A stretch of DNA of 19,252 nt from RGIG1959 sp045637645 (GTDB lineage: Bacteria; Bacillota; Clostridia; Oscillospirales; Acutalibacteraceae): assembly GCA_045637645.1 (NCBI GenBank), contig JAZTZV010000091.1, forward strand, positions 1 through 19,252, written 5' to 3'. Every line of letters begins with the position of its first letter. Position 1 is the stretch's first letter. The notes beneath the pieces were generated by a model, which did no database searches, was not told the origin of the DNA, and was given only the letters and a program-made list of their open reading frames with translations. Shown here one piece after another: positions 7,336-13,713 of this stretch. Both the position numbers and the translations under genes were made by a program.

Positions 7336-7557
7336 ATGACGATGGGGCTGGGTATTGCGTGCATGGTGTTCGGCGTGGTGTGCGGTGTCAGCGCGGCGGT
7401 GTTGTCGCATTGTGAAACGGCGCCGAAAACAACGGACACCCCCAAACAAATGTCGCGCACTTCCGAGAAAAACGCACGGGACTATGAGCGCGACGCGCAT
7501 TATATGCGCAATTTTTGGAATTACGATGGATCCGAACAACGAGAGTGGGAGGATTGA
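7336..7557 (+). CDS. Small single-pass membrane protein between portal and scaffold
   Basis: A 73-residue protein with one hydrophobic helix (about residues 3-24) followed by a hydrophilic tail rich in charged residues, ending in RNFWNYDGSEQREWED. The ATG at 7336 follows the portal stop by one base, with GGGAGG as ribosome site. I do not recognise the family. Small proteins with a similar NYDGSEQ-type tail occur in head gene clusters of Gram-positive phages, but I cannot name a function. It could be a membrane anchor or a lysis accessory. The 64 bases after it hold only the leader of the scaffold gene. Confidence 0.65.
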   Translation: MTMGLGIACMVFGVVCGVSAAVLSHCETAPKTTDTPKQMSRTSEKNARDYERDAHYMRNFWNYDGSEQREWED

Positions 7558-7621
7558 CACGGTGTTGACCGCATAACGGCGGTGAATATACCATCTCAAA
7601 CCGGAGAGGAGTTTTGAAAGG

Positions 7622-8428
7622 ATGAAACAAGAGGAAGCGGTCGTGGAGACGACCATCGATACGGCGGCGACCGAAACGGTGTCCGAGGATACCGAATACG
7701 CGGTGCAGACGGACGACGTCGCGAAGCCTACAAGCGAAGCGACACAAAACGCCTGCGTCGACGAGCAGGCAGGCGGTCACGAGAGCAAAACGGACGCATT
7801 CAACATGGTGTTTAAGCCGGTGTACAACGGCGAGGTGATGCCAGTCAGCGCGAACGATACCGCGCGCGTGACCACGCTGCTGCAAAAGGGCATGAAATTT
7901 GAGCATATGGCGGGTGATCTTGAAAAGCTGCATCGTTTGGCGACGGTATGCGGCGCGAAATCGGTCACGGAAGTGATCGATTTGCTGACCGCGCAAAAGG
8001 AGCAGGAAAAGCGCGAGGCGTATGTCGCGCAATACGGCGAGCAAGCGGCACAGCGTTTGCTTGAGCTGGAGTGCGCGCAATGCGGCAGTTTTCAAGAGAT
8101 TGACGAAGCGTCGGATCGCGCGTCACAAGAAGCGTTGGAAACCCGACTTGCGCGTGAGTTTGCCGAATTGCAGAGCATGCACGAGCAGATCGGTTCCGTG
8201 CAGGATGTTCCGCAGGAGGCAATCACGCTGGCACTCGAAAAAGGTATCTCGCTGCTCGATGCGTACAATCGTCATACCCTGACAGAACAAAAGCGCGTTG
8301 CCTCGGCGGCGCAACAACAATTTGCCAATCAAACGGCAACGACCGGCTCGTTGACGAGCGGCGGCGGTGAAACGCTCGATCCCGTGTGGGAAGCGTTCGT
8401 GCGCGGCGCGGCAAGAGCTATGAGATGA
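7622..8428 (+). CDS. Predicted capsid scaffolding protein
   Basis: 268 residues. The first 60 are acidic, Thr/Glu/Ala-rich and probably disordered. Residues about 85-235 are strongly helical and charged, typical of coiled-coil scaffolds. The C-terminus has a Gly-rich turn (LTSGGGETLDP) and a short basic end (VRGAARAMR), where scaffolds commonly bind the coat protein. There is no serine protease motif, so it is unlikely to be a maturation protease. It lies directly upstream of the major capsid gene, as gene 8 lies before gene 5 in P22. Family identity rests mainly on this position and composition, since scaffolds diverge quickly. The ATG at 7622 follows a GAGGAG / GAAAGG purine stretch. Confidence 0.72.
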   Translation: MKQEEAVVETTIDTAATETVSEDTEYAVQTDDVAKPTSEATQNACVDEQAGGHESKTDAFNMVFKPVYNGEVMPVSANDTARVTTLLQKGMKFEHMAGDLEKLHRLATVCGAKSVTEVIDLLTAQKEQEKREAYVAQYGEQAAQRLLELECAQCGSFQEIDEASDRASQEALETRLAREFAELQSMHEQIGSVQDVPQEAITLALEKGISLLDAYNRHTLTEQKRVASAAQQQFANQTATTGSLTSGGGETLDPVWEAFVRGAARAMR

Positions 8429-8447
8429 AAAGGAGAGGGAGTACATT

Positions 8448-9368
8448 ATGAACACAATCAATTCGCTGGAATTTCGAACCAACATGACGGGTGAACTCGA
8501 GAAAGCATTGGTGCAAGGCTCGACCGTCGGCATTTTTGAAGACAACGCACTTCGCACCAAGTTTGTGGGCGCGAAAACCGTGCTTATTCCCACGATGGAC
8601 ATGAGCTCGCTCGGCGATTACGATCGTGACAACGGCTTCGTGACGGGTTCCGTTTCGGTGGCGTCCGAGCCGTTCACGCTCGAACAGGATCGTGCGCGTT
8701 CGTTCCAAATCGATCGCGAGGATAACGACGAGACCGGCGTGGCAGGTCTTGCGGGCGAGGTGCTCGGTGAATTCGTGCGCACCAAGGTCGTGCCTGAGGT
8801 GGATGCCTACACGCTGTCGAAGCTCGGCGGTTATGCGGCGACGAACGGTCAAACCGTGACGGGCGATCCTGCGGAAGAGGCGTATGCGATGTTCAGTGAA
8901 GCGGTCGGCAACATCCGTGAGGAAGTCGGCTTCGACGAGGAACTGATCTGCTTTGCGGACAACGCGTTTCTCAAAGCATTGTCGTCTTCGCCCGAGATTG
9001 CGCGTCAAATCGTGATGAGCGATTTCAAAAAGGGTGAAGTCAACACCCGTGTGCGTACGCTCGACGACATCAAGCTGCTTCCCGTGCCGATGTCGCGCAT
9101 GAAGACGCAGTATGATTTCTACGACGGCTCGACGAGCGGTCAAGAGGACGGCGGTTTTGTGCCGACCGATGCGGCGAAGTCCATCGGCTTCATCGTGTTG
9201 CCTAAGAAGGCGGTGTCGCTTGTCAAGAAGAGCGAAACGCTTCGTGCATTTGCTCCTGAGCAAAACATCAAGGCGGATGCGTACAAGTTCGATTATCGCC
9301 TGTACTATGATGCGTTCATCAAGACGAATATGCGCAAGGCGGTTTATGCGTATATTCGCGAGGCATAA
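8448..9368 (+). CDS. Major capsid protein, HK97-fold
   Basis: 306 residues, with a strong ribosome site (AAAAGGAGAGGG) before ATG 8448, consistent with high expression. The sequence resembles clostridial phage major capsid proteins. It has an N-terminal helix region (LEKALVQGSTVGIFEDNAL), a GAKTVLIPTMDMSSLGDYDR stretch, an E-loop-like FTLEQDRARSFQIDRED and the P-domain region EVLGEFVRTKVVPEVDAY. The C-terminal part has the A-domain segments LLPVPMSRMKTQYDF and IGFIVLPKKAVSLVKK. There is no long cleavable N-terminal delta domain, which fits the separate scaffold gene and the absence of a protease gene. Hundreds of copies would build the shell. The frame is intact. Confidence 0.85.
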   Translation: MNTINSLEFRTNMTGELEKALVQGSTVGIFEDNALRTKFVGAKTVLIPTMDMSSLGDYDRDNGFVTGSVSVASEPFTLEQDRARSFQIDREDNDETGVAGLAGEVLGEFVRTKVVPEVDAYTLSKLGGYAATNGQTVTGDPAEEAYAMFSEAVGNIREEVGFDEELICFADNAFLKALSSSPEIARQIVMSDFKKGEVNTRVRTLDDIKLLPVPMSRMKTQYDFYDGSTSGQEDGGFVPTDAAKSIGFIVLPKKAVSLVKKSETLRAFAPEQNIKADAYKFDYRLYYDAFIKTNMRKAVYAYIREA

Positions 9369-9401
9369 GCGCGGCGGCGTGAATACATTGTAAGGAGGGG
9401 A

Positions 9402-9432
9402 GCGCCTGCTTCGTGACAAGCGGGGCAGGCGC
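9402..9432 (+). promoter_or_regulatory. GC-rich hairpin between capsid and lysis genes
   Basis: GCGCCTGC (9402-9409) pairs perfectly with GCAGGCGC (9425-9432) around a 15-base loop. It is followed by a weak T run (TTTT, 9440-9443) and then the amidase ribosome site. It could act as a partial terminator or an RNA processing or stability element that lowers lysis gene expression relative to the capsid. No function is proven. Confidence 0.45.
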
Positions 9433-9463
9433 AAACCGCTTTTACAAAAAGGAGGAATTCGGA

Positions 9464-10243
9464 ATGTTGATCAAAATCCAAGACGCGGATTTGCGTTTTA
9501 ACGATAATCACAGCGATCGCGACGGCACGCCGAAGGGGATCATCCTGCATCACGCGGCCATCGACGCCACGATCGAATCCATTCACCGTTATCACCGCGA
9601 TGAAAACGGTTGGGCGGGCATCGGCTATCACTTTTATGTGACGAAAGACGGCGTTGTGTATCGCGGTCGCCCCGAAAATTGGCTCGGCGCGCACACTGTC
9701 GGTTTGAACGATCATCTCGGCATTTGCGCCGAAGGCAATTTCGAAGAAGACAGCATGTCCGCCGTTCAGCAACAAGCAATTGTGCAGTTGATTGCATATC
9801 TTGAGGACAAGTACGGCGCGCTTAAAGTCACGCGACATCGCGATCACGAAGCGACTGCTTGTCCCGGCAAGAACTATCCGTTCGAGGCGATCAAAGCGGG
9901 GGGTTCTCCCAAACCTGCTGAGGGTCATGTGCTGGCGTTCCAACGCGCGGCGATGGCGGACGGTATCGAGTTGCCGCAATACGGCGCGGACGGCGTGTGG
10001 GGTCTCGAGACAGCATCGGCGGCGTCGAACGTGTTGCTTCTCGGCGCAAAAGGTGAGCGTGTGCGATTGACGCAGGCAATTCTCATTGAGCGGGGGTATG
10101 ATCTCGGTCAGACGGGCGCGGACGGCATTTGGGGCGCAAAGACCGAAATTGCGGTGCGCACATTTCAATCGAAGAACGGTCTTGTCGTGGACGGCGTGAT
10201 CGGTATTGAGACATGGAAGGCGCTCTTGGAGGTGTCGGCATGA
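9464..10243 (+). CDS. Endolysin: N-acetylmuramoyl-L-alanine amidase with peptidoglycan-binding repeats
   Basis: 259 residues from ATG 9464, which follows AAAAGGAGG with about 9-base spacing; an upstream in-frame GTG at 9413 lies in the hairpin and is rejected. The first 145 residues are an Amidase_2/PGRP domain with zinc ligands His29 (in ILHHAA), His125 (in RHRDHEA) and Cys133 (in CPGKNYP), plus Tyr55 in GIGYHFY. The enzyme cuts the bond between muramic acid and L-alanine. Residues about 153-256 hold two PG_binding_1-like repeats marked by GADGVWGLET and GADGIWGAKTE, then VVDGVIGIETWKALL. There is no signal peptide, so it needs the holin to reach the wall. The stop overlaps the next start by four bases (ATGA). 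Confidence 0.94.
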   Translation: MLIKIQDADLRFNDNHSDRDGTPKGIILHHAAIDATIESIHRYHRDENGWAGIGYHFYVTKDGVVYRGRPENWLGAHTVGLNDHLGICAEGNFEEDSMSAVQQQAIVQLIAYLEDKYGALKVTRHRDHEATACPGKNYPFEAIKAGGSPKPAEGHVLAFQRAAMADGIELPQYGADGVWGLETASAASNVLLLGAKGERVRLTQAILIERGYDLGQTGADGIWGAKTEIAVRTFQSKNGLVVDGVIGIETWKALLEVSA

Positions 10244-10521
10244 CAAAAGAAGAAGCGATGCGCTTAGAGGATGCGGTACAAAGTGCCAAGTCTGCGCATC
10301 GCCGTATTGACGATATCGTAAAAGAAGTGAACGATCTGCAAAAGCTGACGGAAGCGGTGGCGGTGACGGCGGCGAATGTGTCGCGGTTGCAGGAGGATGT
10401 GACGGAGATGAAAAATGATGTCAAGTCGCTGGCGGCTGTTCCTGCGAAACGATGGGATACAGCGGTGGCGGCGGTCATTAGCGGAATCATCGGCGTGGTG
10501 CTGGGATTGATTTTCACTTGA
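10240..10521 (+). CDS. XhlA-like lysis accessory protein
   Basis: 93 residues. An N-terminal amphipathic, heptad-like helix region (about residues 5-65, including RRIDDIVKEVNDLQKL) is followed by a C-terminal membrane helix (AAVISGIIGVVLGLIF). This matches the layout of the XhlA (haemolysin XhlA) family, which works with a holin and an amidase in PBSX-type lysis. The ATG at 10240 overlaps the amidase stop, with TTGGAGG as ribosome site inside the end of the amidase gene, so the genes are coupled. An upstream in-frame start at 10213 is not needed. Confidence 0.7.
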   Translation: MTKEEAMRLEDAVQSAKSAHRRIDDIVKEVNDLQKLTEAVAVTAANVSRLQEDVTEMKNDVKSLAAVPAKRWDTAVAAVISGIIGVVLGLIFT

Positions 10522-10534
10522 CGGGAGGCTTTTG

Positions 10535-10714
10535 ATGAAATTTTTGGATAACTTGGCGGGGCTGTTGAAGGTCAAGACGATTGTAACAATGGCGATCATT
10601 TTGGTGTTTTCGGTACTGTCGCTGACCGGTCAAATCAGTGCCGACAACGTGATGATCATTGTGACGAGTGTGATCTCGTTTTATTTCGGCACACAACATG
10701 AAAAGAATCAATAA
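10535..10714 (+). CDS. Small holin-like protein with two membrane helices
   Basis: 59 residues with two hydrophobic helices, about 13-32 (VKTIVTMAIILVFSVLSLTG) and 37-52, and a short charged C-terminus (GTQHEKNQ). The size, position after an amidase and an XhlA-like gene, and ending in FYFGTQ(H)EK resemble small holin-like proteins of clostridial phages. Holins form pores that release the endolysin and time lysis. ATG 10535 has GGGAGG six bases upstream; the TTG just before it is a weaker choice. The name is inferred from architecture and context. Confidence 0.7.
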   Translation: MKFLDNLAGLLKVKTIVTMAIILVFSVLSLTGQISADNVMIIVTSVISFYFGTQHEKNQ

Positions 10715-10720
10715 AAGGGT

Positions 10721-10738
10721 GGGCGGGTGATCCCGCCC
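10721..10738 (+). promoter_or_regulatory. GC hairpin between holin and fibre genes
   Basis: GGGCGGG (10721-10727) and CCCGCCC (10732-10738) form a perfect 7-bp all-GC stem with a TGAT loop, seven bases after the holin stop. No clear T run follows, so it is at best a weak terminator; it may protect or process the upstream transcript. The fibre ribosome site begins 14 bases later. Confidence 0.5.
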
Positions 10739-10770
10739 GCATGATTTATATAGGAAAGGATGTGACAAAT

Positions 10771-13326
10771 ATGGTTAAACGGCAAGTGCGTTTCACCGTC
10801 GTCGCGCAAGAAACCGAGCATAGCGAACAGGTGTACTGTGTGTCGCCGTCGATCCCGCAATACGGCGGCGTAAAAGGGGAACATAATGCAACGGAAGTGC
10901 TGGTGACCCTTGAGAATATGTATCAAGAAGGAGAACTCGTACGCTTAAGCTTTACGGCGGGTGACGGCACGGTGGTGTCAAGCGATCTGCTTGAGGATGT
11001 CATGGTCGCCGAGAATGTGCTGTGTATCGATTACAAATTGCCGCAACTCCTCACCGTCGCGGCGGGTCAGCTTTGTATGCGTGTGGTGCTGTCGCGATTG
11101 GATGAAAACGGCGACGAGGAGATTGTGGTGCGTTCGCCCGAGATGGTGCTGTGGTTTGAGGAGTCAAGCGTCGAGAACGGCACGCCGTTTTGGACGGGTG
11201 TGTCTCAGATGCTTCATCGCACGGTTGCCGCCAAGGATGCGGCGGTGACGGCGCAGGAAGCGGTTGTGGATGTTGCGGCGAAAGCAATTGTTGCGCGCGA
11301 CGCGGCGTATTCGTCCGCGCAGACGGCGTCGCAGAAAGCGGGTGATGCCAAGGCATCGGCGCAGGTGGCAAAGGATGCCGCTAAACAGGCGCAGGATGCG
11401 CTGAAGATGTTCGACGGACAAGGTGCGTCGGCGTATGAGATCGCGGTGGCGAATGGGTTTGAGGGGGATGAGGCCGCGTGGCTTGCATCACTTAAAGGCG
11501 GCAAAGGTGAGAAAGGCGATCCCTACACGCTGACTGCCGCAGACAAAGCGTCGATCGCGAAGTCTGCCGCCGCGCTTGTGGACACGCCGCAGGTCACGCA
11601 GGATGCGGGACAAAGCGAGAGCCTCGTCATGAGCCAAAAGGCGGTGACCGATCTTGTCAACAACGCGCTCGGCACGGACGATTCCGAATACGAGACCGTC
11701 GACAGCGTGGACGAGATGACCGACACGCAAAAGCAATATGTGTTGTCATCAACAGGCACGATTTGGGCATATGGTGAAGCAGGAACAAAACCCGCCTTTA
11801 CAAACCTTGCGACATCGTTTGAGGACGGACGTTTGGGTTCAAGCGGCACGGTGTCCACATCCAATGCCGCCAATGCGACCACGTGTACGGATTATATCGG
11901 CGAATTAAAAGTGGGCGATGTCATTCGTATTTACGGCTTCGGCGCGTTGGATGATTACAACACATCGTTTTACAGCGCGATCGGCGGCTCGGCAGTCATG
12001 TCGAGCAAGATCAACACGGTTACAAATTATACCGAATACGCCTACGACGAAGCGAACGGCATCGTTACACTCACCGTCAAAGCGATTACGAACAACAACT
12101 ATTTGCGCGTGTCGGGTATTCTCACGGATACGACCGATGATGTTGTGATCACATTAAATGAAGAGATTACATATACCTCCGGTTATGCATGGTATGACAC
12201 CACGCTCACACCCGAAGCGACAGGCGGTGCAAGCGGCAACTATGTCGAAGTGCTTGTGAAGATCAACGAGAACAAAACCGATATTGCCGACATCCATCGC
12301 CGTGTGATGACGCTTGAAGATACGAGCGGTGTGATGACGGTTCCCGCGCATTGGCATCTCGCGCTGATCGAGGCGATTGAAAAAGTGAAAGCGATTCAAG
12401 ATGCGGGCGGCAAGGATGTTGTCAATTTCGCGTGGTTTTCCGATCTGCACAAAGGCGACAACGACACGAAAACCAAATACATCGGCGTTCTTTGTGCGGC
12501 GATGATGAAAGCATGCGGCATCCCGTTCACGGTGAATGGCGGTGACACGGTGACCAGCGCATGTGTCGCGAGCGAAGAGGCGCTTCTTGCCAATCTCGAC
12601 AGCGGCAATGAACTTCTCTCGCAGATCGACAATCTGCTGGAGATCCTCGGCAATCACGACGATGTGTACGGCAGTTATACCGCCGACGGTACGACGACAT
12701 ATTATGTCAACAAAATCGCACCTGCGAAATTGTGGAACAAGAAGTTCCGTCACCAAGCGAAGGATTTTAAGCGTGAGTTCGGCGGAAACGGTACGTATTT
12801 CTTTGTCGATAACGCGCCGCAGAAGACGCGCTTCATCGCCTTGAACTCGCATTATTACGACGGTGCGGCGATCACGAACGGTACCTCAAAGGTCATGACG
12901 AGCGGCTTTGGTGCGGAGCAACTCGAATGGTTGCAACATACCGCGCTTTCGGTTGAAGACGGTTGGACGGTGGTGATCTTCACGCACATCCCGCCGACGG
13001 CTTCGGCGATCAACGGCAAGACATATTACCTGTCGCAGTTAAGCGACGGTGCGGCTTTTCGTGAGATCATCACAAACACCGCCACCGATATCGCGGGTAT
13101 CTTCTGCGGGCATTGCCATGCGTCGTCGATCGTCGAGGATGATTTGCCATGTCCCATTGTGACGATCACGACGGCGGGCGGCTCTCCCTACGATGTCGAC
13201 GAAGGTACGCGAACGGCGGGGACTGCCACGGAAACGGCGATCGATATTGTGTCCGTCAACCGCGCGACGCGCACCGTACAACTCACGCGACTCGGCATCG
13301 GTGCCGATCGAAGTTATACGTATTAA
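10771..13326 (+). CDS. Phage fibre / receptor-binding protein with C-terminal metallophosphoesterase domain
   Basis: 851 residues from ATG 10771 (AGGAAAGGA at 10752-10760; an in-frame ATG at 10741 touches the hairpin). Residues 1-125 are a beta-rich N-terminal domain like BppU-type baseplate proteins, likely the particle-anchoring end. Residues about 140-215 are an Ala-rich coiled coil. A short collagen-like GGKGEKGD lies at about 243-250, followed by the common fibre motif ESLVMSQKAV at about 284-293 and a beta-rich middle. The last 300 residues are a calcineurin-like phosphoesterase with all metal motifs: SDLH (557-560), GGD (about 590), GNHD (627-630), THIPP with His739, and GHCH (780-783). 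It probably binds and cleaves a phosphodiester-containing surface polymer such as teichoic acid; the substrate is inferred. Confidence 0.85.
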   Translation: MVKRQVRFTVVAQETEHSEQVYCVSPSIPQYGGVKGEHNATEVLVTLENMYQEGELVRLSFTAGDGTVVSSDLLEDVMVAENVLCIDYKLPQLLTVAAGQLCMRVVLSRLDENGDEEIVVRSPEMVLWFEESSVENGTPFWTGVSQMLHRTVAAKDAAVTAQEAVVDVAAKAIVARDAAYSSAQTASQKAGDAKASAQVAKDAAKQAQDALKMFDGQGASAYEIAVANGFEGDEAAWLASLKGGKGEKGDPYTLTAADKASIAKSAAALVDTPQVTQDAGQSESLVMSQKAVTDLVNNALGTDDSEYETVDSVDEMTDTQKQYVLSSTGTIWAYGEAGTKPAFTNLATSFEDGRLGSSGTVSTSNAANATTCTDYIGELKVGDVIRIYGFGALDDYNTSFYSAIGGSAVMSSKINTVTNYTEYAYDEANGIVTLTVKAITNNNYLRVSGILTDTTDDVVITLNEEITYTSGYAWYDTTLTPEATGGASGNYVEVLVKINENKTDIADIHRRVMTLEDTSGVMTVPAHWHLALIEAIEKVKAIQDAGGKDVVNFAWFSDLHKGDNDTKTKYIGVLCAAMMKACGIPFTVNGGDTVTSACVASEEALLANLDSGNELLSQIDNLLEILGNHDDVYGSYTADGTTTYYVNKIAPAKLWNKKFRHQAKDFKREFGGNGTYFFVDNAPQKTRFIALNSHYYDGAAITNGTSKVMTSGFGAEQLEWLQHTALSVEDGWTVVIFTHIPPTASAINGKTYYLSQLSDGAAFREIITNTATDIAGIFCGHCHASSIVEDDLPCPIVTITTAGGSPYDVDEGTRTAGTATETAIDIVSVNRATRTVQLTRLGIGADRSYTY

Positions 13327-13341
13327 AAGGAGGGGGAGCCA

Positions 13342-13713
13342 TTGAAAACAGGCGAACAAATCAAGATCCGCGCGTTGCAACTGCTCAACTACACCGATCG
13401 CGACGGTCGACTCGACAGCGCGATGTATGCGGACGTGACGGCGCGCGCGTTGCCGCTTGTCAATCAAATTTACAGCGACGTGTGGTACGGGTTGTACGAC
13501 AGCGGGTTTGAGGAACTCGGCGCGCTGACGGATGTGCTTCAGCTTCCCGAACGCGTGATCAACGAGGTGATGCCCTACGGCGTCGCGATGCTGATGGCGC
13601 AGACGATCGGTGACGCGGATAATCAAACGCTGATGGCAACGACCTACAACCGCAAGCGTGCGGTGATGACGCACATGAGAACGCGAAAGGATGTGATGCC
13701 GCGTGCGTTATGA
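13342..13713 (+). CDS. Connector-like protein (possible P22 gp4-like head completion factor)
   Basis: 123 residues, mainly helical. The start is TTG 13342, supported by a strong AAAGGAGGGGG site (13325-13335); no in-frame ATG or GTG lies nearby. It starts MKTGEQIKIRALQLLNYTDRDG and ends in a basic segment (YNRKRAVMTHMRTRKDV). Size, helical nature and position directly before the hub-like gene suggest a portal-binding ring protein, as gp4 precedes gp10 in P22, or a gp6-type connector. There is no motif that proves this. The end overlaps the next gene by 11 bases if that starts at GTG 13703. Confidence 0.55.
   Translation: MKTGEQIKIRALQLLNYTDRDGRLDSAMYADVTARALPLVNQIYSDVWYGLYDSGFEELGALTDVLQLPERVINEVMPYGVAMLMAQTIGDADNQTLMATTYNRKRAVMTHMRTRKDVMPRAL

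Noticed and set aside
7565..7592. Possible promoter TTGACC-16-TATACC before the scaffold gene
   Set aside because: The spacing is acceptable but the -10 match is weak, and the genes around it are closely packed in one direction. Left out as unsupported.
10741..10770. Ten-residue N-terminal extension of the fibre from ATG 10741
   Set aside because: It begins right after the GC hairpin without a ribosome site, whereas ATG 10771 has AGGAAAGGA at suitable spacing.
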